DNA from: Neckera pumila
Lineage: Eukaryota; Streptophyta; Bryopsida; Hypnales; Neckeraceae
DNA length: 64,000 bases
Assembly (NCBI GenBank): GCA_963969595.1
Contig: OZ018409.1
Coordinates: 21,608,975 to 21,672,974, forward strand
Direction of reading: 5' to 3'
Below, in pieces: positions 35,733 through 46,853 of this stretch. Both the position numbers and the translations under genes were made by a program. Numbering within the stretch: the stretch's first letter is position 1; each line of letters opens with the position of its first letter. Below the pieces are notes generated by a model that made no database searches, had not been told where the DNA came from, and was given only the letters and a program-made list of their open reading frames with translations.

Positions 35733-36713
35733 GATGTTGCATCTTGTGTGTTATCTACTTCCAAGGGTTTATGGCATTGAAATTTCATTTTTAATTTTGT
35801 ATGGAATTTGATTTAAGTTGGTTGGATTTGTTCAAAATTTCATTACATTGAATAAATTTATTTTCTTAATAATTACATACATATTTTAATTTAAAGCTTA
35901 CAAAAAATGAAAATGAAATGTCATTTTAATCATTCATCATTAGGATTTTCCATTACTCATTACTTAAACAAGATTTGCCTAAGTATTTATCCTTGACGTT
36001 TTGCATGTTTTCTCTCTCCAGCTACGAGTAATCTTGCATTCTCAAACCTAACTATACTAAAATTGATAAATAGTGTTGGGTGATAATTAGTGTTGCTCAC
36101 TGATTTTTACTCCCAACACTATTTTTCAATTCATGTGTAAATAGTATTGGGCATTGAATTCACGCCATCCGAAACTGACCCTTCCTTGGGAAACTAGAAT
36201 TTTGGCCTTGCCCACCTTCCACTTTGCCTTTCCAATTGTTTCATTCTTGAACTGACTTGATTTTTCCAAGGAGGGAGGGGGGTGGGGTTATAGTCCGTCG
36301 TTTTCCACCGGTCTTGCGCAATTTAAACTTCTCGCCCGCATTTGAAATTTTGACGTCCATAACTTCTGCTCAAGGTACTTGATTGCACTTTCAATGACAC
36401 CATTGGCTTTGTCTTCTTGTCCTCTGTTTCCTCACAATTTTTTTTTTTTTTTTATCGCCATTTTTTTTACAATTGCATTTTTTTTTTTAAACATTTCAAC
36501 CATAGACCGCCCCCCACTTTCAAGTCTGGCCACTTGACAATCTGTCACAAATTGGATGGTTGAGGACGCTGGCGTTCATAGCTTGCTTGGCCTAATGCTC
36601 AAATCATCCAAGCATTTCTAGAGCACTTCTGTGGGCAGCGCCCAGCCAACCTAATCAAAGCAAGCCAATGGTGGTAGCAGCATGGTCAATTTGAAGAAAA
36701 TGTTGAAGGCCCC

Positions 36714-37950
36714 GTGACTCCGTTCTTGTGTAGCCAACATTGCTTGGGCAAAAGGAGGCGCCATTCTTCAAAGGCCAGGCCGAATCAAGGCAAGAAGAAG
36801 AGCGAGTGTGTGCAATTTTTGTATCCACTTTTGCTTGAAGAATTCAACCGTCCCCGCAAATCAGGTGTCAAATTCTCAGCATTCCTCCTTTGTGAATTGA
36901 CCCTATCCATTCTTGTAGCTTCTGAATCCATTATCACCGACCACTCTATCGATTCCAAAGACAGTGTTTTGTTGGTCCACAAAATCACAGCGAATTGGAT
37001 CAATTAGTTCATGGACAATCATAACATTGTCTTGCTATCCCAACGTGGTCGTTTGACTTGTAGCCTTGAAAAGGAGCTTCAAATCGAAATGCAGACCGCC
37101 TACCATTTGGGGGGCTTGCAAAGGAGCTTTCATTCAGGAAATTCAATGAAAACCTCATGGAAAACCTAGATGAAACGCATTTTGTTGTCAATCTTGACAA
37201 TGGCCGAACTTTAGGATTTAGGGAAGATACCACTATAAAATACGTCGAAGTTGTTTCAGGTGGGGAATCCATGACCATGGTGGTTCGGATTTCAAGGGGT
37301 TGACGTGCCACAATAGAAGCTCTTATATTCATTTTTTCAAATGAGAATAGGAGCTATCTTATCCAAGGTTTGATGAATAATATTCTTGGGGTTTCTTATA
37401 GATCGGGCCCTAAAGGTTGGATGGACCAAACCATCTTACCCGAGTATTTCTTAGAACCTTGTGTACATCAGGCCGATCTTCATCAATGTATGAAGATTAT
37501 ATGGCTTGATAATTGTAGCGGACATATTGTGACCCCTACATTGGCTATTGTCCTAGCTGCCAAAAATACGATTTTAAAATTTCTACCTCCATGTTCTACT
37601 CACCTTTGCCAATCAACAGATACATTCCTCAATGCTAAAATCAAGGATGCATGGACAAAATGATGGGAAGCCAAGAAAATTGAGTTGATACAACTCAATG
37701 CTTGGCAAAATGCACCTCGGGCAGATGAACAATAGTTAAGAAAATTGACAAATCCGAGGAAACGTTTTTTTCTACAGTTGACTGCGCATAGTGTAGAATA
37801 TGTCAATCAAGAGGTGGATGTTGACAACATCTCTTATGCTAGGAAAGTAATGATTTGTTGTGGCTTGGCATTAGGACTTGATGGATCTTGGAGTGCAAGG
37901 CAATTGTTTCCACATCTCCAAGAGATTATTGCAAAACATTTGCAATAGTT
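36714..37950 (+). pseudogene. pogo-like DDE transposase, inactivated
   Basis: Plus-strand reading, across interruptions, gives a CENP-B-type helix-turn-helix tail (HNIVLLSQRGRLTCS near 37016-37062). The DDE core follows, with NLDETHFVVNLDNGRTLGF, VVSGGESMTMVVRIS, YRSGPKGWMDQTI, the second catalytic motif IWLDNCSGH (near 37500-37526) and FLPPCSTHLCQSTDTF. The first catalytic aspartate lies in the NLDETHF segment. The frame is broken by TAG at 37006-37008, a frameshift near 37136, TGA at 37301-37303, TGA at 37661-37663 and TAG near 37733-37735. All intact motifs occur in the expected order and spacing, so this is a full-length copy killed by point changes. It belongs to the 36055-38799 element. 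Confidence 0.8.
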
Positions 37951-38107
37951 CCAAAGGCAAGAGCTGCCCAATTTCAATAGGGCAGTTTAAAAGTCTTTTT
38001 TGATATTTTATTATATATCTCCTTCAGTTTCTGGCCTACAACTAGGATTATTATGTGGTGTTTATGGTTCTTGCTATATTTAGCAACTTATACATACACA
38101 ATGATCA

Positions 38108-38640
38108 ATTTTAGCATTTCATGGTCTATTTCAGCATTTCATGGTCTTTTCAGCATTTCATGGTCTAATTCAGCATTTCATGGTCTTTTCAACATTTCAT
38201 GGTCTTTTCCAGTATTTCATGATCATTTCCAAAATTTCATAGTTTTTTCCAGCATTTCATGGTCTTCTCAGCATTTTTATGATATTTTCCAGCATTTCAT
38301 GTTCTTTTCAACATTTTATGGTCATTTTTAGCATTTTATGGTCTTTTTCAGCATTTTATGGTCTTTTCCAACATTTCATGGTCATTTCCAACTATTTATA
38401 GTCTATTTTAGTATTTCATGGTCTCTTTCAACATTTCAGGGATTATTTCAGCATTTTAGAGACGATTTCAGCATTTTAGAGATTATTTTAGCATTTCAGG
38501 GATTATTTCAACATTTTAGGGATTATTTTAGCATTTTAGGGATTATTTCAACATTTTAGGGATTATTTTAGCATTCCAAGGATTTTTTCAGCATTTTAGA
38601 GATTATTTCAACATTTCAGGGATTATTTACTATCTAACAC
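38108..38640. repeat. 20-bp minisatellite, two sequence variants
   Basis: About 26 head-to-tail units of 19-21 bp. The left two thirds follow AGCATTTCATGGTCTTTTCC. From about 38430 the unit becomes AGCATTTTAGGGATTATTTC. The switch from one variant to the other suggests two local expansions. ORFs running through it (38053-38331, 38338-38559) are repetitive translations without protein character. It lies inside the pogo-like element, between transposase and right terminus. Confidence 0.9.
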
Positions 38641-38878
38641 TAAATGCACTCTTGTCAAAAAGTTGAAGTGACCAAATTTTACTATAGAGCTTAAATAGTG
38701 TTGGAATGGGTAAATGATGTTTTAACACTAACCTTGCAAATCACAATTAGTGTTAGGTGAGACAATTAGTGTTGCCAACACTATTTACCAATTTTAGTGT
38801 AGTAGATCTTTTTACAAATCTAAATAAGCCACATGAAACCTTGCATGAGACTCTAGCTGGTTCAAGATCTCACAATAG

Positions 38879-39180
38879 TTATATAACTAACAACAAGCTA
38901 TTGTACATAACCCTAACAGCTTTATCAACTCTTGAATCAAAATTCTTTGACATTTTCCATTTGTTCTTCAATGTGCCAAACGCTTGCTCAATCGCTATTC
39001 TTCCAAAATTCATAGAATTGTCAAACCTTTCCTTCTGCAAATCATTGGTGGTCTTCCAATTCTTCATCAAGTAGGTGCAAATGGAATAGGCACCATCTTC
39101 AATCAAATACGGAGTTCATCTAACATCTGCAATTAAAACCATGGGTTCTTGTACAATCTCTTGTTTTCTCAAACCTTTAT
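38879..39180 (-). pseudogene. PIF/Harbinger (DDE_Tnp_4) transposase C-terminal fragment
   Basis: Minus-strand reading gives EPMVLIADVR, an in-frame TGA (39113-39115), TPYLIEDGAYSICTYLMKNW, and then FGRIAIEQAFGTLKNKWKM followed by NFDSRVDKAVRV. The DGAYxxxTYLM motif followed by IEQAFGxLKxxW is diagnostic of the C-terminal half of Harbinger nucleases. Further fragments upstream (near 39190-39245, RAMGCAARLSNMDTTT) may continue it in another frame. Only the C-terminal portion survives. It faces the accessory ORF at 35.05-35.73 kb, the usual two-gene arrangement, with the pogo-like element between. Confidence 0.75.
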
Positions 39181-39249
39181 ACAAGCTTTTATAATGTTGG
39201 CTACTCTCTACGTGGTGGTGTCCATATTGGATAATCTAGCTGCACAACC

Positions 39250-39860
39250 CATCGCTCTTTGTTGAATCAAAGGTTTTATTTTTTATTTTAGGGTTTGGTC
39301 ATAACAAGCGTTTTTGGCTTTTAGGTCTTCCAACTATTTGTATTTCAGGATTCAAGACAACTCTTGTCAAAATCATGAGATGGAACTCACGTTTGATTGT
39401 GGGTTTGTATTAGTAGGGAGGGTTTTGAAGGCATTTGTGGTATTTTGTCGAGCAAGTATAGAGTAAGGGAAAACAATGGCAAAGGAGATGGCGGTTTTGA
39501 TGGCAGTTAAGGAAGACATGTAAGAAGTTACGTTCGCATTTTTGCTCCTTTAAGCTTCTTGCGGTACTTTGTTGTATTGCATGACCTACTTTTATTTCAT
39601 GAGAAGTCAATGAATTTTTTGCTCATTATGAATGTTTTGAATTTGTATTTATGAATTTATGAGTTTATTAAAGTGAATGTATTAAAGTTGACCTTTAGAA
39701 GAGCATGAATTTGGAAGAGTATAAATTCTGTATAATAGTATTTGATGTATGAGAGCTACAATATCCTACAAGATCTTTTTGGTGAAGTTGTTCTTTTAAA
39801 TTTTTGGTTTATAGGTTCAATTATATGTTTTCTAGGTTGCATCTTTAGTGCTTGGTGTAG
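39250..39860. other. AT-rich sequence, no gene seen
   Basis: No ORF with protein character is present. This may be the right flank of the decayed Harbinger-like element; I cannot find its terminus. Confidence 0.4.
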
Positions 39861-40942
39861 CATTAGAAGAGAGTTGAGGCCTAAAGAAGCCCACAAGTTA
39901 TCTTGAATTCCCAAACTATGGGAACATGCCACATCAGCAATCTGGTGTGGTTGAGATTGTACCATATCAAATTTTTTAAAATTAAAAAAAAATTTAAAGA
40001 AATTAAAAAATCTTTTTCACTTTTTAATTATATATATATATTCTTTTTTTTTTTTTTCTTTTTTCTTTTTCTAGATTTCTAATTCAAGTATCTATATGAG
40101 AAATAGACTTGTACATGATCTCTAGATTATCACAAATATCTTCCTATAGATGGGATGGAAGCAACATGACTATATTGACACAATCTATTACTTTTCTTAG
40201 ATATTACTACCAGTGGCAGATATCTTACAATTCTTGACTTCATTATGCTTGTTTATTTATTTTTAGCAATACCCTCTGTGGAAAAAGATATTGCTAAGAA
40301 TAATCTCAAACGTCTCCATTTATTATGCTTGTTAGTTTAAGCAATAACCTTGGAAAATATCCGGTTATAAATAAACGCCTCTATGTTTCATCTAAACTAC
40401 CTCTTACAGGTATTAATCAAACTTTTTCATTTACAGTTGTAGCAGTAAGAGAGCTGATGCATTCACCAACAGCTATTTACAGCTTAACGACCCATTCACA
40501 CACTGGAACTTACCTGCCTCCAGTTAATTTCAGTTAAGTTTTGGTTTAAATCCATAACTACTTACTAATTTGCAAAGATGACGTACCTAATTACTACCTG
40601 AATTGGGGGCCATTTGCATTAATGTATTGGATTTCCATGTAATTAGGCACATCAGCACATCAAGCTACTCCCAAGTTAGCATGCTGGAGTTAACTTATGG
40701 TCTGGACCTACCTACATAAGCTTACACTACCTGTACCTTACACATTGGAGTTTTCACAGTTCAAACTCTCTAGCTTCCAAGGATATGTTAGCACTGTTAC
40801 ACTGCAATTCACTCTGAGTTGATTTACACTGATAGAGTTTCCTCCTCTCCACTAAAGTATATGCTCTCTTGCTCTCTTTAGCTGAGGTTACAAGTATCTC
40901 TGTCCTTTAGTTTCTGGGCAGGGAACAGTGCATTTGCGTCAA

Positions 40943-41165
40943 GATGGTTGCTACACAAGCATCGTCAAATAGCCAGGTTGTGATGTTGCTTTGATATTTT
41001 GGTTGGACTGTACAGGGGCTATTTTGTTCTAGGAGATTTTGTGTGAAAACGATGACAAGTGACTTTGGGCTTAAGACACCTTGCATGCGCACTGAAACTA
41101 ACGAATTGTTCGTTTTTGTGTATGGGTGCAGGTGAGGCCCAAGTCCTCATAAAATTTCTTTGTCT
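40943..41165 (+). pseudogene. First copy of duplicated ATG-exon module
   Basis: ATGGTTGCTACACAAGCATC followed by GTCAAATAGCCAG encodes MVATQASSNSQ and is followed by GT. About 170 bp later GGGTGCAG precedes GTGAGGCCCAAGTCCTCA, where the frame meets TAA. The second copy keeps the same architecture, so a small two-exon gene or the 5' part of one may have been duplicated. The identity is unknown and this copy looks truncated. Confidence 0.3.
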
Positions 41166-42422
41166 ACATAAACAGGGATGATTTCCTACACTCCTTATAA
41201 GTTCCATTTAGAAGAAAAGAATGTATAGGATCACTGTATTATGTTTCTTCAAATTTCAGGAGCCTACCTTGATATGACCTTACTTGTTACATCATGATTA
41301 AACATGATCTCTTAGGATTTATGTACCTTTGAATACTGATTTTATTGCATATGGACATGAGTATTCTCTTCTATTGCACTAGATTTATTTTCAAGTTTTT
41401 TTAAAATACATGATGGCTAGTAGCTGGATCAATTACTACTGACACTAGATAGAAAGAAGCAATGGCTGAGGTTATAAGTGATGAAAACAAGGATAAGCAT
41501 TTCTTATGCATAAGATGTGATTGGATCAGAATAGTGCTTTGTTGAGAAACAGAGGTGTTCCAAGACAAGGATTTTTTTCTTTTTTTCTTTTTTTCTTTTT
41601 CTAGAATTATAACTCAAGCTTGAAAATGATAGCAATGCTTGTAAATTTATCTAGAATACCTACATGTTACCTTGTACATGTATTGTTTTAGAATCTGTTA
41701 CACAAAATCCTAACTAAATACACTGATGCATATGCCATACTGGAGCAGCTATTACAAATATAGGTCTTCTACTTTATTTTGATAGCTTCATATCTATTCG
41801 AATAATTCTATAGACAGAATGCAATTATCAGTCACATGATGGGAATCTTATTCTCAGTGATATAGCATTGATATTCCACTGCTTTTAGTGTTTATAAAAG
41901 CCACCATATTTATTAAAAAATTTACTGGCAAATCGTAGTGACTCTACTAACACCTGACAAAAGTTGGTAAATTGGCCCTAATTGGTTATTTAGGTAACCA
42001 CCAAGGCTATTACAGTTATGCTTATGACTTAAGTCACATCTTACAGTCATATACAACAATTAGCCTAATGTTAATAACCACCTGATTTTGGTGGCTTAGG
42101 ACTCTTAATTAGGCTGATTTGCATATCATAACCTCAGTCTGCGGCATTATAATTTACTGACAGACTGTAATAACTTAGCTAACGGACCCATGTGGCAACT
42201 TCAGTCACTGGTTCATTTGGAGAAGTTTCAAGCTGAAGGCCTCACTTCACTCTTGAGTTGCTCACGTCCTATGCTGCTGTGATTTGCTGGACTACCAATT
42301 GTCTGTTTGTATTCCAGTCAGTTGTTGATGCTTGTCCTTGTGATTTGGAGAGGCTGATTGCTCAGACAAAGTGTTTCCATTGTGCTCAAGTTCACTGAGA
42401 ACGAAGGACTGTAGCTACCACC

Positions 42423-42710
42423 ATGGCGTCATCACAATCTGCATCTATTAGCCAGGTCCTTCTAACTGGGTTCGAATTCATTTGGTTTATTGAATGGACT
42501 TTACTGGGTTGTATGTTGTTTGTTATTTAGGGGATTGTATGTGAAAATGATAACAAGTGACATTGGGCTTAAGACACCTTGCATGTGCACGAAAACTAAC
42601 TAAGTGTTCATTTTTGTGTATGGGTGTAGGTGAGGCCCGTGTCCTCATGGAATTTCTTGAATTTCCAAACATGGATCTTTTATCCTATACTCCTGTTAGT
42701 CCTATTTAGA
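42423..42710 (+). CDS. Second copy of duplicated ATG-exon module, possible small gene
   Basis: ATGGCGTCATCACAATCTGC begins MASSQSASISQ at 42423 in a CCACCATGGC context favourable for plant initiation, and ends at CAG with GT following. After a putative intron ending GGGTGTAG, the next exon reads VRPVSSWNFLNFQTWIF in a compatible phase and stays open for about 30 codons. No family is recognisable. The shared structure with the copy at 40943 is the main evidence. It may equally be a non-coding transposon interior. Confidence 0.25.
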
Positions 42711-43149
42711 AAAAAAGTTATGTATGGGAGGATATTGTTTATCTTTAACACTTAGTTGTTTCAATGAGCCTTCTGGCATGATTATCTTTGAATACATGTT
42801 GTGCTTTACCAAATCGATACGTGACTTTGTGATTATGTTTATACATCATATTGGCAACTAAATTTCACAGGCCAATATCAATGGATGAAAATAAATTACT
42901 CCTAATGAGTCGTTTATTACAGTATACTAGATATCTAAGTGATTGAGAAATTGAATGAAACTTTGATGCAAATGACTAGAAAGGATCAAATTAAGGCTCT
43001 TGAAAAGAGATGTTCCGGAAAGAGATCTTTTTTCTTTTTTCTTTTTTCTTTTTTCTTTTTGAAATTTTTTTCTGGCAACGTTACTACTAGTTTAGAATAG
43101 AAGAAGAGGCCTGAAATAGCCCTCCCTTGCCCTCAAATCTCCTCTAATG

Positions 43150-43800
43150 TTAATGTTTTGACCTTTATCTTTTTATTTGAACTTTGTCTTTTGAACATAT
43201 ATTATGCAATGGTGATATAAAGCGTCAAGACTGGGATTCAAGACTGCTCTAGTCAAGGTCATAAATTATGAGTTTTGGAAAGCTACTAAGTTGTTGGAAG
43301 TGGGATTTAAGGATTTCATTTGTTTGTAATGTGGTCAAGTGTGGCAAGTTTAGAGTCTTGGACCCTTAGAAAGACTATGCAACTATGATGACAAGATTTA
43401 GTCTATTGCTTTTTGCATTTTGACTTAGTTTTCTTGTTTTATTGATAGCAGTGTAAGACATTTATGGGATGTTTTAGCTATATGGCCCATTTGACAAGGT
43501 TTATAGTGGATCTCATCCCTTACTATGATATAATTTTTATGAGCAGATTTTGTTATTATTGAATATTAAGGCAACCTTGGAATTTGTGTTCACATGGAAT
43601 ACCAAATAGATCTGGATTGGGTCTTGTAATGCTATTAGTTATTAATTTGTGTAGTTATTCTTTGACAACACTCTTGTTTGCAAAATTTGGATGGGTGCTA
43701 TTTAGGAGATTCTATCCTTTGAAATATACACGTATTGAAGTAGCTTCTCAATTGTCTTTTGGCCATGAATGTGATCAAGAAAGTTATTATGCATCCTAGA
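43150..43800. other. Intergenic sequence, no gene seen
   Basis: An ORF at 43584-43799 shows no motifs. Nothing else stands out. Confidence 0.4.
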
Positions 43801-44169
43801 GCTATTTTCATACAATATAGTCCTAGGCACAAGAATATAAGTAATGATTTTAGTAAAAATTTATTAGAAATACATATATCTTTACTAAAAATACTAGAAA
43901 TACATATTTTTACTAAAAATACTAAATTTCTATATACTAGAAATACTAAATTTCTAAATACTATAAATACTAAGTTTTTACTTATTTTTAATATATCTAA
44001 ATACTAAAAATATTTTTGAAATACTAGAAACACTAGAAATACATATTTTTACTAAAAATACTAAATATACTAAAAATTTACTAAATCTCTTTAAAGATCA
44101 TTATTTATAATCTTATGTCTAGGACTATACTTAAAAATTCACTTAAAACATCCCTTTTTCTTGTAGTGT
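43801..44169. mobile_element. CACTA-type MITE, left end degraded
   Basis: The right end, reverse-complemented from 44169, reads CACTACAAGAAAAAGGGATG, a classic plant CACTA terminus. An inverted pair deeper inside (TATAGTCCTAGgCAcAAGA near 43817 and its reverse complement near 44127) gives long hairpin arms. The centre is an irregular array of ATACTAAA and ATACTAGAAATAC words. The left counterpart of the terminal CACTA is not clear, so the left boundary is approximate. Confidence 0.55.
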
Positions 44170-46853
44170 TGTAATTCCACTGCTTAATAAATTTTATGAT
44201 GCTGAAAGGAACTACTTCAACTGGGTGCATTCTAAACAATATTTTTGTGGACATGGGGAAAATGAAATTGCCACTAGCTCTTACTTTGCAGTTTTGGTAG
44301 GGTGTTTTTTTTGTCTTTCATCATTTCATTAATATTTTAATAATATATTTGTGTGACACATATTGTTAATTTGGCTAATTTTAATTTTCAATTGGTGATG
44401 CAAAAGAAATTACAAGATAATTCTAAAAAATTGTATTTGTGGACCATGGTTTCGGAGGTGTAGGATTTAAAACAGTAGTTCCCTAATTAGAACAATTGTT
44501 TCTATTTGTTTAGATACTTGTCTTTTGGTTTAATATCATTTTGGAACAATTGTAGGTAGTAGAGTATATTAGTTTGGTTGAATCACAATATTTGTAGAAA
44601 CTAAAGTGTAGTAGTATTGGTATGTTTTCTGCATTTGCAAATGTAACATTCTTGGAGATTACATACATGAATGTGAAATTGTAATTTGTATGAATCTTGT
44701 ATTAAAGTATACATTGATTGAAACAAAAAATGTAATCACTTTCAATTTTTTGTAATTTAAAATGAGCACAAATGCAATATAATTACAACATTGATTGAAC
44801 AAAATAATTTTGCACTTGTAATATTACAACAATTTAGATTATGACCAAATTAATCATAAAAGCATGTACATTTCAATATTGAAAGGAGATTATCTACTTC
44901 ATTTACAAACTCTTGACATTTCCTTCCCTGAATCTGCACAAATTTTTAGCTTCAGGCTTTCATTACAATCGTCACCCTACGACTCATGCGGTCTACTCTT
45001 GCATATACATCTAGGACCTAGTCCTCTACCTACAACAATTCATTCCACTACAATCAGCCCCCGCATTCATAAATTTTAATTGGCCTCCACTTTGTCATCC
45101 AAAAATTGCCGGCGGTAGTGCTTTCTGCCCAACGCCTCTACGCTTCCTCTTGTCATTCTCCTCTATGGACATAGGTTCCCAGATGTTATATTAAACATCA
45201 TTGTTGAAATAAAAACATGGGTTGTTTTATTCAATGTCCACAAAAATGTGTTCCAAAAAATAGTGAAAACATCCCAAAAAACACAGGTTTTTTATAAGGC
45301 TATTGTGACTATTCTAGTACGTGCCTCTATATTTTTTGTCCTTATTATTGTGGAGGGAGAGGTTTATACTCGGCCCAATCGGCTTGGTGTGGGCAAAGAG
45401 GGCAATGCTTATGGTTTAACTTCAATACTTGCTCGCACTTGCTTCTCCGCTCGCTTCTCCGTCTTGGTTCTGTTGCTTCGTTCTCCATCTAGAATCTGGA
45501 CATGTTTCATATTTTTGTTGTGATTTTCGTTGTGATTTTGACTTCAATTTTGACTTCGATTTCCATTCCAACTGCAATTGCAATTTCATTTTGCTTGCAA
45601 TTGCAATTTTTTAGCTTTACTTCATGTACAATTGTTTCATTCAATGTTCAAGCATCATTTTTTGGTTCAAATCAAAATGCAAACAAAGACATTGAGCGAT
45701 AGTGAGAGATCTTTGATTGTTGGAATGCAAGAAGGTAGCATGAAATTAGGTTGCATTTTTATATTCTATATATGCCACGTTCCACTGTTTCAACTGTTCT
45801 CAGAAAATGGAAAATCCGTGGCCAAATTAATATTTAAAGCCAAAACCTCAACCTAGAAAGTTGTCCAATTGTGATGTGAGAGACCTAAGTCGATTGATCC
45901 ATCAAGATCAATGACTGTAGTTAAATTTTTTATTTTAGAATACCCCTTTTTAGTTTTTTCTAAGACAATAGGAGGATATTTAGTACTTAAAAATCACATA
46001 GATACAAAATAATTTTAAAATAGCTAATGAATTTAAAAAAAGAAGACTAGGGGTGCTTTTATGAGGGTTAAAAGTTTAAATTAAATTAAAAGTAAAAAGT
46101 AAAAAAAAAAAAGTAAAAGTAAAAACAAACAGTCACCATGACCTTTGCTAAAGGTCATGACTGTAGGCAAGAAGACTATAAATAGTTTTAAAAAGATGAT
46201 AACTCTTGCATTTGGTATATGTCCCTTATTTATAAATCTTTTAATATATATTGTGTTTGTATATTCCTTACAGTGCATTTGTAAGTTAGGATTGCCAAAT
46301 GCAAGCGTTGTGTGAATAAGTTGCTTGTTTGCTCTTCTTGGCTATCAATTGTCCACACTGGTATGTTGTAAAGCTGAGCAATAATTTGAGTACAGTGAGA
46401 ATTTGTTGAACATTGTAACATTGAGACCAACATTCGGGAAGATTTTATACTTGGGCAGTCACTAGCCGTCATTTTAGAAGCTTGACCAGTCCTTACTCTA
46501 TTCTTCTCGGTTGCAGGTTGAAAAACCCAAATTCGAACAAGTCCAAAAACGTTTATTTGTATACCTTATTAGCATATAACCTTTGAAAAAAAAATTCAAT
46601 CGGCCAAAAAACCTAATCACAATTAAACCAGCCAATATCCATGACAGGATTTGAATCTGAACAAGTCCATCACCAGTTGATGGCCATGAATCCTTATAAC
46701 CTTTCATACAATCCCTTGATAGAAATTGTATGAGAGGTTATAAGTGTCACTCCTTCATAATTCAAACAAGAAAGAGTGACCTCTATCTTACTAACATATA
46801 AGGAAGAAAGAAAAGAAAAGAAATCAAACATCAAAGTCAAAAAAAAAAATCAA
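44170..46853. other. AT-rich intergenic sequence, no gene recognised
   Basis: Several small ORFs (for example 44864-45079, 45248-45523, 46230-46472) have no recognisable motifs. A simple AAAAGTA repeat lies at 46085-46125. Either side could include flanks of the CACTA MITE and the hAT element, but I see no termini. Confidence 0.4.

Larger units (their letters stand above)
36055..38799. mobile_element. pogo-like (Tc1/mariner superfamily) element, 2745 bp
   Basis: The left terminus at 36055 reads TACTAAAATTGATAAATAGT and continues GTTGG. The right terminus, reverse-complemented from 38799, reads CACTAAAATTGGTAAATAGT and continues GTTGG. These arms of about 25 bp differ at two positions. TA flanks both ends (36053-36054 and 38800-38801), the Tc1/mariner target. 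Further AATTAGTGTTG words follow inside both ends. The interior carries a broken pogo-like transposase (36714-37950) and a 20-bp minisatellite (38108-38640). The element sits between the two halves of a decayed Harbinger-like element. Confidence 0.85.
40040..43060. repeat. Diverged tandem duplication, unit about 1.5 kb
   Basis: T/C-rich markers (TTTTTTCTTTTTCTAGA-like) recur at about 40050, 41580 and 43035, dividing the region into two units. Within each unit a segment of about 200 bp matches closely: about 41030-41160 and 42530-42660. Both copies share GGGCTTAAGACACCTTGCAT and TTTTTGTGTATGGGTG and then (c/t)AGGTGAGGCCC. Upstream of it both copies have an ATG-led exon-like stretch ending in AGCCAG and GT. 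Confidence 0.7.
39861..43149. mobile_element. Possible larger member of the CATTAG...GAGGC family
   Basis: At 39861 the sequence reads CATTAGAAGAGAGTTGAGGC and continues with a TTCCCAAACTATGGGAACA-like segment, as at the left end of the 17809 MITE. At 43149, reverse-complemented, it reads CATTAGAGGAGATTTGAGGG. The two could be the ends of one 3.3-kb element, or remnants of two MITEs. Flanking triplets (TAG, TTA) do not match. The interior holds a 1.5-kb tandem duplication. Confidence 0.4.

Noticed and set aside
38053..38559. Two ORFs encoding repeated FHGLFSISWS-like peptides
   Set aside because: Translation of the 20-bp minisatellite; the unit length is not a multiple of three, so frames drift and no real protein results.
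39861..43149. LTR retrotransposon interpretation of the 1.5-kb duplication
   Set aside because: The copies are adjacent, with no internal gag or pol, primer-binding site or TG...CA ends.
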